Assembly (NCBI GenBank): GCA_003640385.1
Contig: RCAB01000001.1
Location: forward strand, 434,001-498,000
Length of the DNA stretch: 64,000 bases
DNA from: Setaria digitata
Lineage: Eukaryota > Nematoda > Chromadorea > Rhabditida > Setariidae
Reading direction: 5' to 3'
How positions within the stretch are numbered: position 1 is the stretch's first letter; the number at the start of each line of letters is the position of its first letter. The position numbers and the translations under genes are program-made. This document shows positions 36,020 through 48,437 of the stretch, piece by piece. The notes under the pieces were generated by a model, which saw nothing but the letters and a program-made list of their open reading frames with translations, made no database searches and was not told the DNA's origin.

Positions 36020-36244
36020 GAACAACTATCTGAAATGGTTGATGTGGACGACTACTGTAAAAAATATGATCAAATGTCCGAGGAGATGTTACCAAAATGC
36101 TCATTATTGCCCGGTGCACTGAAACTTTTACGGCATCTGAAAGCACACAGTATACCTATGGCTATATGCACTGATTCCACCAAAATGGAATTTGAACTGA
36201 AAACTCGGAATCATAAAGAGCTGCTTGATTTAGTATCTTTGAGG
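36020..36244 (+). pseudogene. isolated exon of a HAD pseudouridine-5'-phosphatase-like gene
   Basis: A 225-bp, 75-codon exon with perfect borders (TTTCTAG acceptor, AGG|GTAAGC donor), phase 0 at both ends. It encodes the cap and motif II region of a PUDP/HDHD1-type haloacid-dehalogenase phosphatase: LPKCSLLPGALKLLRHLKAH, then SIPMAICTDST (motif II Ser/Thr), then FELKTRNHKELLDLVS, matching the KTSRHKEFFSLFS segment of the human enzyme. The exon carrying the catalytic D-x-D-G motif and the exons for motifs III/IV were not found within about 2 kb upstream or 1.2 kb downstream on this strand. Possible explanations: a decayed gene, a duplicated stray exon, or a gene with very long introns. The frame itself is intact, so decay, if any, is recent. 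The family call is firm; the pseudogene call is not. Confidence 0.6.
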
Positions 36245-37505
36245 GTAAGCCTTCTTTTATCAGCAGTACATTTAAAAAAGGAAATGTATTCTGAATGGGA
36301 ATTGGTCTTCTAATTTTCCATTAATTTGCTGATGAGAAAGGTGCACTGCTCTTCCTGTTATAAATTGCCTGACGGAGAATTAATTTACAACTCGTTCTAA
36401 CACTACTAGTTCTGATGATCAACTTGTTTAATAATTTGATCGAGAAATCAAACATGTAAGACGGTCATATTACTACTTCAAAACTTTCCTTTTTTTAAAT
36501 ATGGCTCTTAAGTTCAGAAATTTCAGTATTGTTAATCTTTATGAAACACAGCCAATTTAAAACTTATTTCTTTAAACCTAGAAATTAACACAACTGACAT
36601 AATTTTATGTTTTAATTATCAGTTTCAACACTTCCATTTTTCATGAAATTATATTTATCATTTACAATATAGATGCATTCACAAGTGAATATCAACTTTT
36701 GTACCTTTGATATGTTTCTGGTTCTCTTTTTTCATTTTAAGAAAAGGTATTGAATGATTTTTACTGATGGTATATTTTGATGTACTGCCCAGGTACATAA
36801 TGTTTTAATTTGCAATGCCAACATTCCTTACATTTGGTAAAATTTTTTTTTGTTGGCACAGTAAAAAACAAATTTTTATATGCTGTTAAATATTTTAAAT
36901 AAAATTTTTACAGGTTTATGAATTCGATGAATGTCTTCCTAGTACTTTCAGCATAATGCTAACATTCGTTGAAATCACTGCAATCATGACATGGTTATTA
37001 TAATTTCAAATGTTACTGGTAATTGGGGTCCAAAAATAAAATTTCAATTTTATCAATGGGTTTAACTAAATCTGAAAACCACACTATTCATTTCAGATAT
37101 GCACATGTGTTACCTTTCACTATTTTTTGCTGATATTTCTGTTTATAATAAGATAATCTTAAAACCACTTATTTTAAAATATGTCATAGTCAATTTAATC
37201 GCTTTGCAGTAGTTCTTGGAATTTTTCAAGTTTTGCTTATAGTAATAATTAACTGGTAAATTATAGCAAATAAACCTTTGGAGTTTTCAAAAACGGTCTG
37301 GATTCGAGGAAGTCGAATTTCTCAACTTTTAGTTTAAAGGATCCCTCCAAGCAAACTTGGATTTTAACTTTCATACGTTTTTCTAAGTGCAGCTTGACCC
37401 AACAAGAATTGCTGCTCAGCCAACTAACATTCTAAACTTATTGCTTTCACTTTTTCGTAAATTCGAGAAAAGGTCACTGCAGTTCACTAAGTTTGACATT
37501 AGCAA
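36245..37505. other. intergenic, no supported gene
   Basis: Very AT-rich. I looked here for the missing downstream exons of the HAD-family exon (GKPxPD-type motif) and found none. A CAG-preceded frame near 36915 runs about 30 codons (VYEFDECLPSTFSIM) but resembles no family. Confidence 0.5.
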
Positions 37506-40402
37506 ATGGTAACTTCAGTGAACTTGATGTTTTTCAAATGTAGTTTCTACGTACTTGGTGTCATCTGTATTATACAATATTTTTATGCAAAAAGCAAAAA
37601 TGCTGGAATCGAAAATGCTACGTTTCATCGGCTTCAGCACTATTATCTTCTTGTATACCTTCTTGCTGTAGGTATGCTCTTAAATTTTAGATTGGGCCAA
37701 CTAAAAAGTTTTCATCTTGGAAAATTTTATTCAAATTTCAGCAGGCGACTGGCTTCAGGGGTCTCACGTCTATGTCCTTTACGATTCTTACGGTATGACC
37801 AAGCATGAAATTGAATTGCTATTCGTGGCTGGTTTTGGTTCCAGTCTTCTGTTCGGCACATTCATTGCTTCCATTGCCGACAAGTAGTAAGCAAAAAGAG
37901 TTTGCAAACTGAAATATATTCAGTTCGAAGGATCGGATGAAGTTTGAAATAAAGGCAAACTGAGTAACGAAAGTGTCCATAAAATTTCCTTTTATAAGCA
38001 AATGAAGACAAGTCGCTGAAATTTAACAACTAATTCTTCTGAATCAGTATTTGACCATAGTAAAGCTAAACAGTTGTCAAACTCTTTCATTGTTTGAGAT
38101 ATTCTGAGATTAAAAAAGAAACTCACAAATAATTCCAATTATGAAAAACATAAAAAACGAATTTTCATCAAAAGCTGAAATTCTAAAATATAACCGTCAA
38201 GATTGTTCATAATTAATAAAGACTAAGATGATGTTGCAGTGGACGACGATCTGGTTGCTTACTGTATGCTGTATTATATGCTTCAGCGTGTTTCACAAAA
38301 CATTTTGCAAACTTTTGGATTTTAATAATTGGACGAATATTTGGGGGCATCTCGACGTCCATTCTATACAGTGCATTCGAATCGTGGCTGGTTTCTGAAC
38401 ACAGTAAGGTTTGTCCTCAAATTTTCTGAATCAGAATCCTTTTTCGTAAACTTGATACAATTAAATGTTGTGTTGTTTGAATTTTATTTTTATGAAAATT
38501 CCATCTTCAAAGGATTTTTTTCAGCTATTTACAACTAGGTTTTCATGTTTACATCGAAAAAAAGATGGTACTGTTGTGTCCTGAAATCGATTAATAACAC
38601 TATGAAATATTTTCAGATGGGTTTCAGTCCAGATTTGTTAAAGGCCACTTTTTCTCACGCAGCTTTGGGCAACTCAATTGTGGCTATTATTTGTGGACTG
38701 GTGTCACAGTATGCTGCTGATGCTTTCGGATATGTGTTCGTTTACTATTTTGTTGACTTAAATTTTATCAGTTCAAATTAAACAACTGATTATAATTGTT
38801 GTACAACTTGAAATACCACTTTTACTTACAGCGTCAACGTATCCTCTTCCGCCTTCTAATTTGTACTGATGAATTTTAGTAGTTTCAAATTATTACATCT
38901 GACAAGTTGAAAGTTTACTTTTTTTTACAGAACTCCCTTCGACATATCACTTGCAATGCTCGTTATCATGGCAATATGTGCAGCTATCTTTTGGACAGAG
39001 AATTATGGCTCTAAGAAGACAGATCTAAATCGTCAATTTATGGATGCTTATAGTGCGGTGAAAAATGGCCAGTTCTTAAAATTATTGAAATTTAATTCTT
39101 CATTTAAAACAATTTTCTTCATTTAAAACAATTTTCGGAGAATTTCCGTGCCCTTTAGTGAACAATTTTGAAGCGTTTAGAAATTGCAAATGACACCTAT
39201 ATGATTTTATACTGCTTTGCAATACGAAAGTTACTTCAGACAACAGAGTATTATGCTTGGGATTAATTCAAAGTTTATTCGAAGGAACAGTGTACATGTT
39301 TGTCTTAGAATGGACTCCAGCACTGTCAAATAGTAGTAGTTCCAAGATCCCTCATGGATATATCTTTGCTTCATTTATGGTTGCCATTATGATTGGGTCA
39401 ACAATTTTCAAACTATTTAGCAAATACCAACAACCAGAGTCATTTATGAGGTATGTGTTTTGTTGATCTTAATTAAGGCCTGTCTTAGAAACCAATTACT
39501 AACAGTTTTTCTGGACTTCTTCACAATATACCTCTTAAGTTTATAGTTTTATTATTTCAAATACTTTCTTTAGGTTCATTTTAGTATTGATTTAATCGTT
39601 ATTCCTTTTCCTCGAATATTTCCACCCAATGTTGAAGAGAAAGATGAAGTCGTTATTGTCTAAATTGACTTGATTCAAAAAACTTTGTGCTTGTGAATTC
39701 TTATACTTAGGTATTTATTCCATATGTATTTCTAGCATTCAGTTTTAATCGCTTGTAATATTTCATTTCATTTTCAATCTTCTCAACTTCAGGTTTGTGT
39801 TAGCAGTATCAATCTCTTGTTTAACAGTACCAGTTATATGGCCAAACCAGAGGAATGCTATGTTTATCACTTTTGTGTTGTTTGAGATCTGCGTTGGGAT
39901 CTTCTGGCCAGCGATGGGTTTCATGCGTGGAATTTATATTCCTGAAGCAACTCGAGCAACGGTTATGAATTTTTGCCGGGTTCCACTAAACGGCATCGTT
40001 ATTATTATTTTGTTACAGAACTTGACACATCAAACCATTTTCCAGTGCTGTGTTGTGTTTCTCACGTTTGCTACTGCGGCTCAACAATATTTGTACAGGT
40101 ATAGTTACGAACTACAGTCATTCAGACATTCCTGATAAATGAAGTAACAATTTAGCACTAACCTGGTGTAATATCTCAAGCCACAATAAACAGCATCACT
40201 TTGAAGCTCTTTGATAGCATCACGTATATCTGATAGGATAGAAGCAATAGTTGTTGGTTTAAGGATCAGGATAGACGAAGGAAAACTAGAAGCGCAGTTG
40301 GCAATGACGGATATAACAATTATGGCACAAAGGAACCCTATTTCGCCAGCATCTGCTAATCAACCAAGTGATTCCTATTATCCTCCACAATCAGTACAGT
40401 AG
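37506..40402 (+). CDS. major facilitator, MFSD5-type (molybdate-transporter-like)
   Basis: Multi-pass membrane transporter of the MFSD5 family; plant and algal relatives transport molybdate, while animal substrates are not well established. Exons: 37506-37671, 37742-37883, 38240-38408, 38617-38735, 38931 to about 39070, about 39240-39450, 39793-40098 and 40270-40402, about 425 residues. Family blocks: AGDWLQGSHVYVLYDSYGM; FVAGFGSSLLFGTFIAS; GRRSGCLLYAVLYASACFTK; IGRIFGGISTSILYSAFESW then LVSEH; MGFSPDLLKATFSHAALGNS; LGLIQSLFEGTVYMFVLEWT; GIFWPAMGFMRGIYIPEATR then NFCRVPLNG. Hydrophobic helices alternate with short loops throughout, as in 12-helix facilitators. The last exon adds a hydrophilic tail ending SYYPPQSVQ, found by in-phase splicing at 40269/40270. 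The exon 5-6 join is ambiguous: a GC-AG intron giving VKNDNRVL, or a weak GT donor giving VKNGQVL. Confidence 0.9.
39098..39135 (+). repeat. 19-bp tandem repeat, two perfect copies
   Basis: CTTCATTTAAAACAATTTT occurs twice in a row in the MFSD5 intron that follows exon 5, about 30 bp from the ambiguous donor. Probably a replication-slippage duplication. Confidence 0.9.
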
Positions 40403-42399
40403 CAGTTGTTGGCTCATACAAAACCTCACGACACCATTTCCATCCAGTTCATATGTGCATGTATAATGATATTAAATTCAAATCTCGGACTGATATTTAT
40501 GGTACTATATATTGACTGATCAGATGCAATGATGGAGGTGAAATGACCAAAGATTGTTCAGACTTTTCCCATGGTGCTGCAACTGTGTGAACTTGCAGTT
40601 CATGCCAATCAAAGTAAAAGAAAACTAATACTATGGTTAGTGCTACTATATATGAAACGCCAAAATACAATTTAGAAACAGCAACATCCGACTTTTCTCA
40701 TCTAGTCTCATATTACTTTCACCAAAGAAAAATTTCAGAATTTGCATTTATTGATAAGAGATGATATACATGAAAAAGGCTAATTTTAGTAAACACAAAC
40801 GTAAAACATACTACTACAACTTTACACACACAAAAATTTCATAGCGAATTTGAAAAACATGCAAAATCTGCTAGTTACAAAAGATAGAAGATGAAGAAAC
40901 AACGAAAAACGATTGCGGCAGAAAAGTAAACGAATATAAAACAGTGTATGGTAAAAATAAGAAACATATGACAAGGAAAAAATAAAGATAGACGAGAAAA
41001 CCAAAAAAAAAAAAGTAGAAAAAAGGCAGACCAATCATCGTACCGCACAGTTTCCTATCTTTTAAAACCAATAAAAATATAAAAAAAAAAAAAACCCAAG
41101 CATAAAAATAAGAAATTGTAAACAGATTCGCACAGTAATTATTATGATAATTCAACCAGGAATGAGCTAAATACAATTCAGCTGGAGATGGAAAATTACA
41201 GCGGCTAACACAATGATTGAACTGAAAGACCCGTACTATTTCTGTACTCAATAATACAAAGTTTCAGAAAACCAATACCGCTCAAGATTTACCAACCTGC
41301 ACAATAGAGCGCAATCCTCCCCTTTCGGCTGGAAATGTGTTTCGAAGTTTCAAAACCTGAAGAACAAAGCAGTCCTGAAATGAAGATTTCTATAGGAATT
41401 CACAATTAAGGAAAAATCTTTCTTCAGCTAACAGCTATCCATGGGAAATAAACAAGAATAAATAAAAACTTTGCCGATGCGGCACAGCCCTATATATACG
41501 CAAATTATCCACTAACTACAGAAACACAATAAATGCAATACAGGGAAAATACATACACACAACGAAAACATTTTTAAATAGGCAAGAAGATAGCATTTCT
41601 TTTTAAACTTACTGCAGCAAGCATCCAAAATTAGCATATCTGAACGCAATTTTACATTGAAATAGAAGTTACTTTCAAAAAGTTGAACCTTTTTTGGATT
41701 TTAATCCTAAGAAGATAAGGATAAAAATTACAAACGTGGCATACAAAAGGAACATTTTATTTTGAAGTAAATGTGGAGATCTTTTTCACTGAACATTCTG
41801 TATAGTTTGCGGGCTGCTGCGTGCTGGTAATTGCGATGCATGTGGTGCATTTGCATTTATGTGGCGTGCATTTGAACCCATGCAAGAATTTGCCACACTT
41901 TGGAAAAGCCTGAAATAATAGTCCGAATCGTGACTTGGAAGCCTGAAACAAAAGTCTAGGTCGTGGCCTTGAAAGTGAGGGAAGCATAAGCAGAATTCAG
42001 ACCAGAGTATCGATCAAAACTCCGCCTCAAACCCTTGCATGCCTTCGGACAATAATAATTAATGTTACCAACTAGAGCATAAACTTTGCACTTTTCTTGC
42101 CCGTTAATGTGAATGCAACAAAGAGACAAAATTTTCAGTTCTGGAGCGTACACTACGGCATTGACGAATGAAATTATTCCTAGTACATTCTAGCACCTAA
42201 AACGGTATCGAATTTTAGAAAATGACAACTAGTACCATTTATCGAATTGCAGGAACTCTTTCTGCCATAAATTAAAACAGTGCTTGACAATTGAACAATA
42301 GCAAAAAATAAAAAGGGAAAAGAATCAGCGTACAAATAAAATAAACACGTATTTAGATGATTTCTTCTTTCCTAGTACTTCCATTCTTCATTTTCACCG
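40403..42399. other. convergent intergenic region with Cys-rich minus-strand ORFs
   Basis: MFSD5 (plus) and CNOT1 (minus) converge. Most of it is plain A-rich sequence. Two adjacent minus-strand frames at 41757-41987 and 41956-42153 are unusually rich in Cys and are listed separately. CNOT1 has no evident AATAAA on its strand before about 41760, so its 3' UTR may extend across them. Confidence 0.5.
41757..42153 (-). CDS. possible small cysteine-rich protein downstream of CNOT1
   Basis: The upstream frame (to 42153) contains LCCIHINGQEKCKVYAL then NYYCPKACKG. The downstream frame ends at 41757 and contains FPKCGKFLHGFKCTPHKCKC then TTCIA and TECSV. A TTTTGTTTCAG acceptor sits between them at about 41944, and an AATAAA signal overlaps the stop. 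Together they could make a secreted Cys-rich peptide, but I find no initiating ATG with a signal peptide and no phase-matched donor. Alternatively this is the CNOT1 3' UTR. Confidence 0.25.
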
Positions 42400-45300
42400 T
42401 CATGTTCTAAATGTAATAAATAAGAACCTTTCAATTTCTGGAGCACATCGCACAAAATCATGCTTCCAAAAACCATAACATGGATTTTTAATCAGTTCAA
42501 TAAATGTTATCAATAAGCCCCATGGATGTGGGCGCAAAGCAACCAAGCGCTCGAAGAGAATTCTGAAAAGGGAAAATATGAAGTCTGATCCTCAGGATTA
42601 AAAGCAACATTTATCAGGTACGATATAACTCCATGATATGGAAAACATAAGATGACAGAGAGATAACATAAGATAACCTTATGCACTGAAAGTTCATTTT
42701 CATTAACAGACATTAATAAGCATTTTTTCCTGAAGAATGTTTACCGTGTGATTTGTTCTTGTATTATTTCAGTATTCGCTTCCAAAAATAGGTATAATAG
42801 TGTGCAACTAAAATAATGTGTGTGGCTGTTTGGATATCGCAGCTGATTTGCTATCGCGTTAAACAACAAATAACGCCCTGAAATAAAAAACACCCCAATT
42901 CCTTATTCTTATTTCTGAATTGGTAAACTCGCAATCATCTTCTTTATTTTTATTTAAAAAATTTCCCTGCAAAATTCTCAAGTAATGAACAAAAAAAAAA
43001 AAAAAAAAAAAAAAATGAAATGAAAATGAACCTTCAGTGCATAAGCTCACTGCCAAATTCTGAAAAATATCCATGTATGCTGTGTGCGCGATAGTTGTCA
43101 TTGTAATGCACTGCTGTTTTTCATGAATTGCTTGGATTGCACGCATCCCAACATATATAACGACGGCATTCATTACAGTGGTATTGTACTTCGAACCAGC
43201 GATGTTACTGATCTAAATTTTAATTCGTTCATCAAACAGTGGAAAGGAAAAAACGCTACCTTAACCCAGATCGTTAAAAAATTTCAAATTCTGACTACCT
43301 GCAGCAAGCTTGGCAAGTTCGCATGAAAATCAACAGAGGAGCGGGTATTCAGGTAATCATCTAATTGCGTCCTCAAATCAGGCGGAATAATTGCAGCCAT
43401 GTTGATATTCATTTTTGGTTCTTGAGTCATTTCTAGTAGACTATCAACCTACAAAAAAAATGAATGTCAGCTTCATGCTTATAACTAAGAACATGCAAAA
43501 TTTCTTTAAAAAGATATGCGCGAGAAAGATACCTTCAAATTTGAACCAAAAGGATCTGGAAGTCGCATATTTTTTGGGTAGGCACTAAGTACAAGGTTCC
43601 GTAACTGAACACAATTCGGTGGTATAGTATCACAGATAACAATGTGATACTCGCAAAGTAATTCTGGGAAATCATGTAGAATCACCAGTAAAACACGAAG
43701 GGTACCCTGAACATTAAATTGTAAAAGTAAGAATCTTTAAATGAAAATAATTAGGAAATAAAATTCATTTTCGAAAAATAACAGCCATTCTCAAGTTGAT
43801 CGCTAAACCAATTTAAATCTTTGGTAAATAAGTATATTAAGTATAAGAATGATTCAATAAATTGTACAAGTACAAGCATACCCAAATTGACTCAACAAAT
43901 CTGAATCAAGTAACAGCAGATCGACATGGAAATGCTTGAACATATATATATATTATATAGATTTTATATTAAGAACCATACCTTATACATCATTGCAATC
44001 GATTTTGGAAGCTGAATGTTACGCAGGAATGGAGCCAAGAATTTCAGATGACAAATGATCAACTGGGTATACATAGCGGCTGTCTTCATTGGTTCTGCGC
44101 TTTCTTTCAATAGTCTTCCAATGAAATTTCTGTGCCCGATTATGTCTAGCCAAGCATAAGCAAAACCCGGAACACGTCGCGGCTGTAGGATGAATAAAGC
44201 CTGTCTATAATATCAAAAAAAATTTAATCTGATAGAAGAAGGTTCAATGAAATAACGAAAATGAGTGATAAATTCCTAAAACATTACCCAAAAGCCTCCA
44301 AAATATGCCATGAAATCACATCCAGAGTCGGATCTGGTGCGGTAAGCTCATTGAACATGATGATCAGAATGCGCTGGTAAGGCATTGCATGAAAATCGCT
44401 ACCGCGGACCTAAATTTTGAATTTTGATCAAATATTAATTATACGGCAAAAATTGAAACCATGAACTTTTACAACTTGGAACAGTGAATAAGAGGAACTT
44501 CAAATACAGTGCAAGATTTTCAACCTACATTTCCTTTTGAATCCTAAACTGCACAGTCCTATTCCTTGCGACAGATTTTGTATGAAAGCATAAATTACAA
44601 CTACGAAGAGACCTTACGGATCTTTAATTACCATTTTTCTATTGAATATTTTTGTTTTTGAAAAAGCTTATGAATAATAAAACAACCTCATGATCCAAAT
44701 GCAATACATTGGTGATGATATTCAACACCTTCTTCAACAAATTAATTTTCGTCTGATATTGACTTCCATCGCTGTGTTTGATCATCAAACTGTAAAAAAA
44801 TTATGAAGTGATTCATGATCCCCAACAACGGCACAAGAAATACAAAAAGTCCAAAGTCTTTTAATTTCTGCAAATAATTTCTAACCAAGTGAGCTTGACG
44901 AAGGCATCAAGTGTATAATAGCATCGTTGCCGTACAACAGTCGTTGGATGTCCGCTTACATCGTTCTTTATCAAGCGATACGACACATCAACACACATTT
45001 CTGTGCACAGACGGAAGAATCGTGTGATCATTTCATCCGTTGATATAACACCTTGTTCATGCATCTAGAAACATACAGCAGTACTAATTAATTAATGTGG
45101 AAAATAAACGTAATTTCAGAAATAGCGTGAGGTAAATGTGCACTTCGATTATTATCAATATTAAAAGAATAGAAATTTAAAAAGAACAATCTACATTATT
45201 TTTTCAGAATAAGTGTTTCTGCGCTATCATTATCAGCCAACCATAGTAATTTCTAACTTAAAAACACTGAAAATACAAAAAATCGCCGTACCACATGAAC

Positions 45301-48300
45301 AATTTGAGCAAGGGCTTGTTGCGGTTCTTTCTGCGCCTGTGGTGTGTAACAAAGTTGTATCCATTCTCGCAATATCATTTCTACCTTACTTTGTAACTCG
45401 GCACCATCTTCCATATTATCACCTCGTAAATGTGTAGCGGCCCCAATTGGACCAGAAGGTGGCACCGAAGCAGCAAGTGCAGCTGGCAAACTATTGTGCA
45501 CACGATCAGCAATGGTTGAAGGTGGTGGAAGAGATGTAACGCTTCGTGAACCGATAAGTGCCACATCGTTACCTAGTGCTACTGCTGCCGTAGTAAAGCT
45601 GAAACTTCACATCATTTTCAAGAATTTCAATCTTTTTTTTTGTCTGACTCATAATACCACAGAAAACCAGTGCGCAGCACCAGTACAAAAAAAAGTCTCA
45701 ACGAACCTTTCAGGTGTTGGTCTGTTCTGTCCAAACTGTTGTGCTTTAGCTAATTGCTCCATCGTTAAGGGCATCGATTCAGAAACTGCTTGTCTCGAAT
45801 GTGTGGGATTATTTATTGTTAATAACTTTAAAAACCGCTGAGCAAATATTAAGGCCTGAAATTCAAAAATATTAATCTCAAAGCATGACGAAAACGACCT
45901 CACATCAATCCATTTAGCCCTCTCGCAGCCCGTACACTTAAAAACTTCATAAGTTTTAATGGGTTTTAACTAAAAATGTACGACTTTGGAGTGCATTTCT
46001 ATTTTCTGGAAAATAGAAACTACCAGTAGTCCATTTTCAAAATTACTACTGTATGTTGAAAAAAAAACTTCGAAATTGCTGCCACTATCGATTAGCATCG
46101 CCAAATTTTGATCATAAACATTCATTTGGATAAGCATGTGTTTTGCAAGCAAATCCATGGCATCAACATTGAATCGATAATCCAATCGGCAATCAACAAT
46201 TACTCGAGTCATACGGCGAGCCAAGTCACCCAGAGGAATCTGTGTCAGTAGAATACGACAAACTTGAAGGAAAACATCCTTCAATCTACGATTCCAATCT
46301 ACTTCCGGAGGTGCTGAAATAATAAAACTGCTTCTAAAAACAAATGTAGACTGTTCTAGGTACTGGCTAAGGTACAATTCTTTTTTTTTAATATAAATTT
46401 TTTTTCATGAAAATCAAAAATGGTCGAAAAAACTACACTACAATTAAAAAACTATATATAAATTATAGACTCCTACGAACAAATCACATGCAGCATCAAT
46501 TTATAATTTATATCACGGGTCTCGATCATTTCGACTTAACCAGTCAAAATTAAGTAGGGAGGTTTTCAAGCAATGCTTTCCAAAAACAAATATTCTAAAG
46601 CTTTAACGGAGTTCATAATTCGAAGGAAATTTCTTCGAATTTAATTTCGATAGGGTAGCCGTTATCCAAAATTACAAGGTTCATTTTCATAAATTAAGAC
46701 AAACATTCAGTAAAGACATTAACAAGTATAAAAGTAAATAGCCGGACAACATACAGAGCTGGTGTTGCTGAAGTTCCGAATTTCTGTATGCACACAGTAC
46801 TTGCTCAACTATACGCTGTATACAATTATGCATTTGGATTGGTTCACGTGGATTTGATGCCAACTGTGATATTGCGTCACGAATATTAGCAATTGCGGCG
46901 CTTGCTCGATAGTTTGGTACACCGTACGCGGATAATATCGAATCGATATCGTGCACAAGTACTTGCAAAGCCGTCACAAACTGCTCCACTTCTTTGTCCA
47001 TACCAGGCTACAAAAACAGCTAATATGTGGCACTGGACTAATTAGAAGTTGAGAAAATGAATATTTCCCTGCTAAATGCTAAAAGTAGGCTAGTACATTT
47101 CTACAGATTTAGAACTCTAAACAATACTATTAGGGATTATTTTGTAATATAAAATTTTAAATAATATACCTGCTGAATCATTGGCTGCATCGCAGTCGGA
47201 GTGGACGATTTCATGACACTGAAATCGACTATCATATCCTCAGCTGTTGTTGGTTTGAAACCACAAATCCGGCTGGAAAATGACTGGTTTCGCAATATGC
47301 TTGAGAAATTACTTACTACTCACCCTCCATGTGATCCCTGAGAAATTTGTATACCTGGAAAACTCATCATAAACAACCATCTGCTGATTTGTAACGGATC
47401 CAACACGAAGTCGTATTTTTTCTGGCATCTGCTGAGCACGCGCAAGGGCAACAGGATCACCATACTGTCGACCTTCAAGACGATACTGTTTTCTAGTAGC
47501 AAATTCCGATTCAAGACGTTTATCCATTTCAGGAGTAGCTTTTTCACATGCTGTCTTGACTATAAAATTTGTAGCCAGTTCCACGTTATCCTCCGCAATT
47601 GTTGTTGCAGCTTCATCGATTAATTTTTGCTTAAAAAAAAAACGAAAGTAAAAACATTCAATCGATTCAAAAACGTTGAACACATTTTATTCATACTAAA
47701 AAAAAAAACTACCTACCTGCTCCGGTGTGATACTGCATCGCAGAGAATTGGTGAACGCTGTTTTGAGGAATCCTAAAATAGTTGACGACAGCGGCTCCCT
47801 GCAAGTTATGGAAGCCATTCCCGCTGTCATTGCTCGAATCATATGCTGTGAAGCACGACGCATTTTCTGTCCATCTGGTTCTAGTGCAAAATCCTAAAAT
47901 CCTTGCCTATAACAGTCAATAAAAGCACATTCAAAATAATGATGAGAAAATGGAAAAGCAGTAAAGCAACATAAAATACCTTTTTACAGATATGTTCTGT
48001 AACATGCATAGCAATCCGGATCGCCCGTTCAGTAACTGGCCCTATCAGCTCCTTAATCGCATGGCTAATTGCTGGACGAACAACATGCTTTAGTTGTGGA
48101 TTCAGCTAAAACTTTGAAGCAGATAAATTTGGTTACAATTTCTCGAAAAAAAAGACCGTAGCAAAATAAATGATAAAATCCCCAAGACTTGTAACATTAA
48201 CGAAGAAAAAAAGTAGAAAGCCAAATTAACCTGAAACAACGGTAGTGAAGCTGAAAGTTTAAGGTGCGGTGTAAGGCCATCAAAAGAAACGATATTTATA

Positions 48301-48406
48301 TCGTGATAGTGAAAATGAGCTGGTGCTTGCACTTGCGCACCACTTGGTGATTGATTACCTATAATCAGATTGTACCTGGAGACATACACAGCATAAAATT
48401 AACACC

Positions 48407-48437
<31 letters not shown>

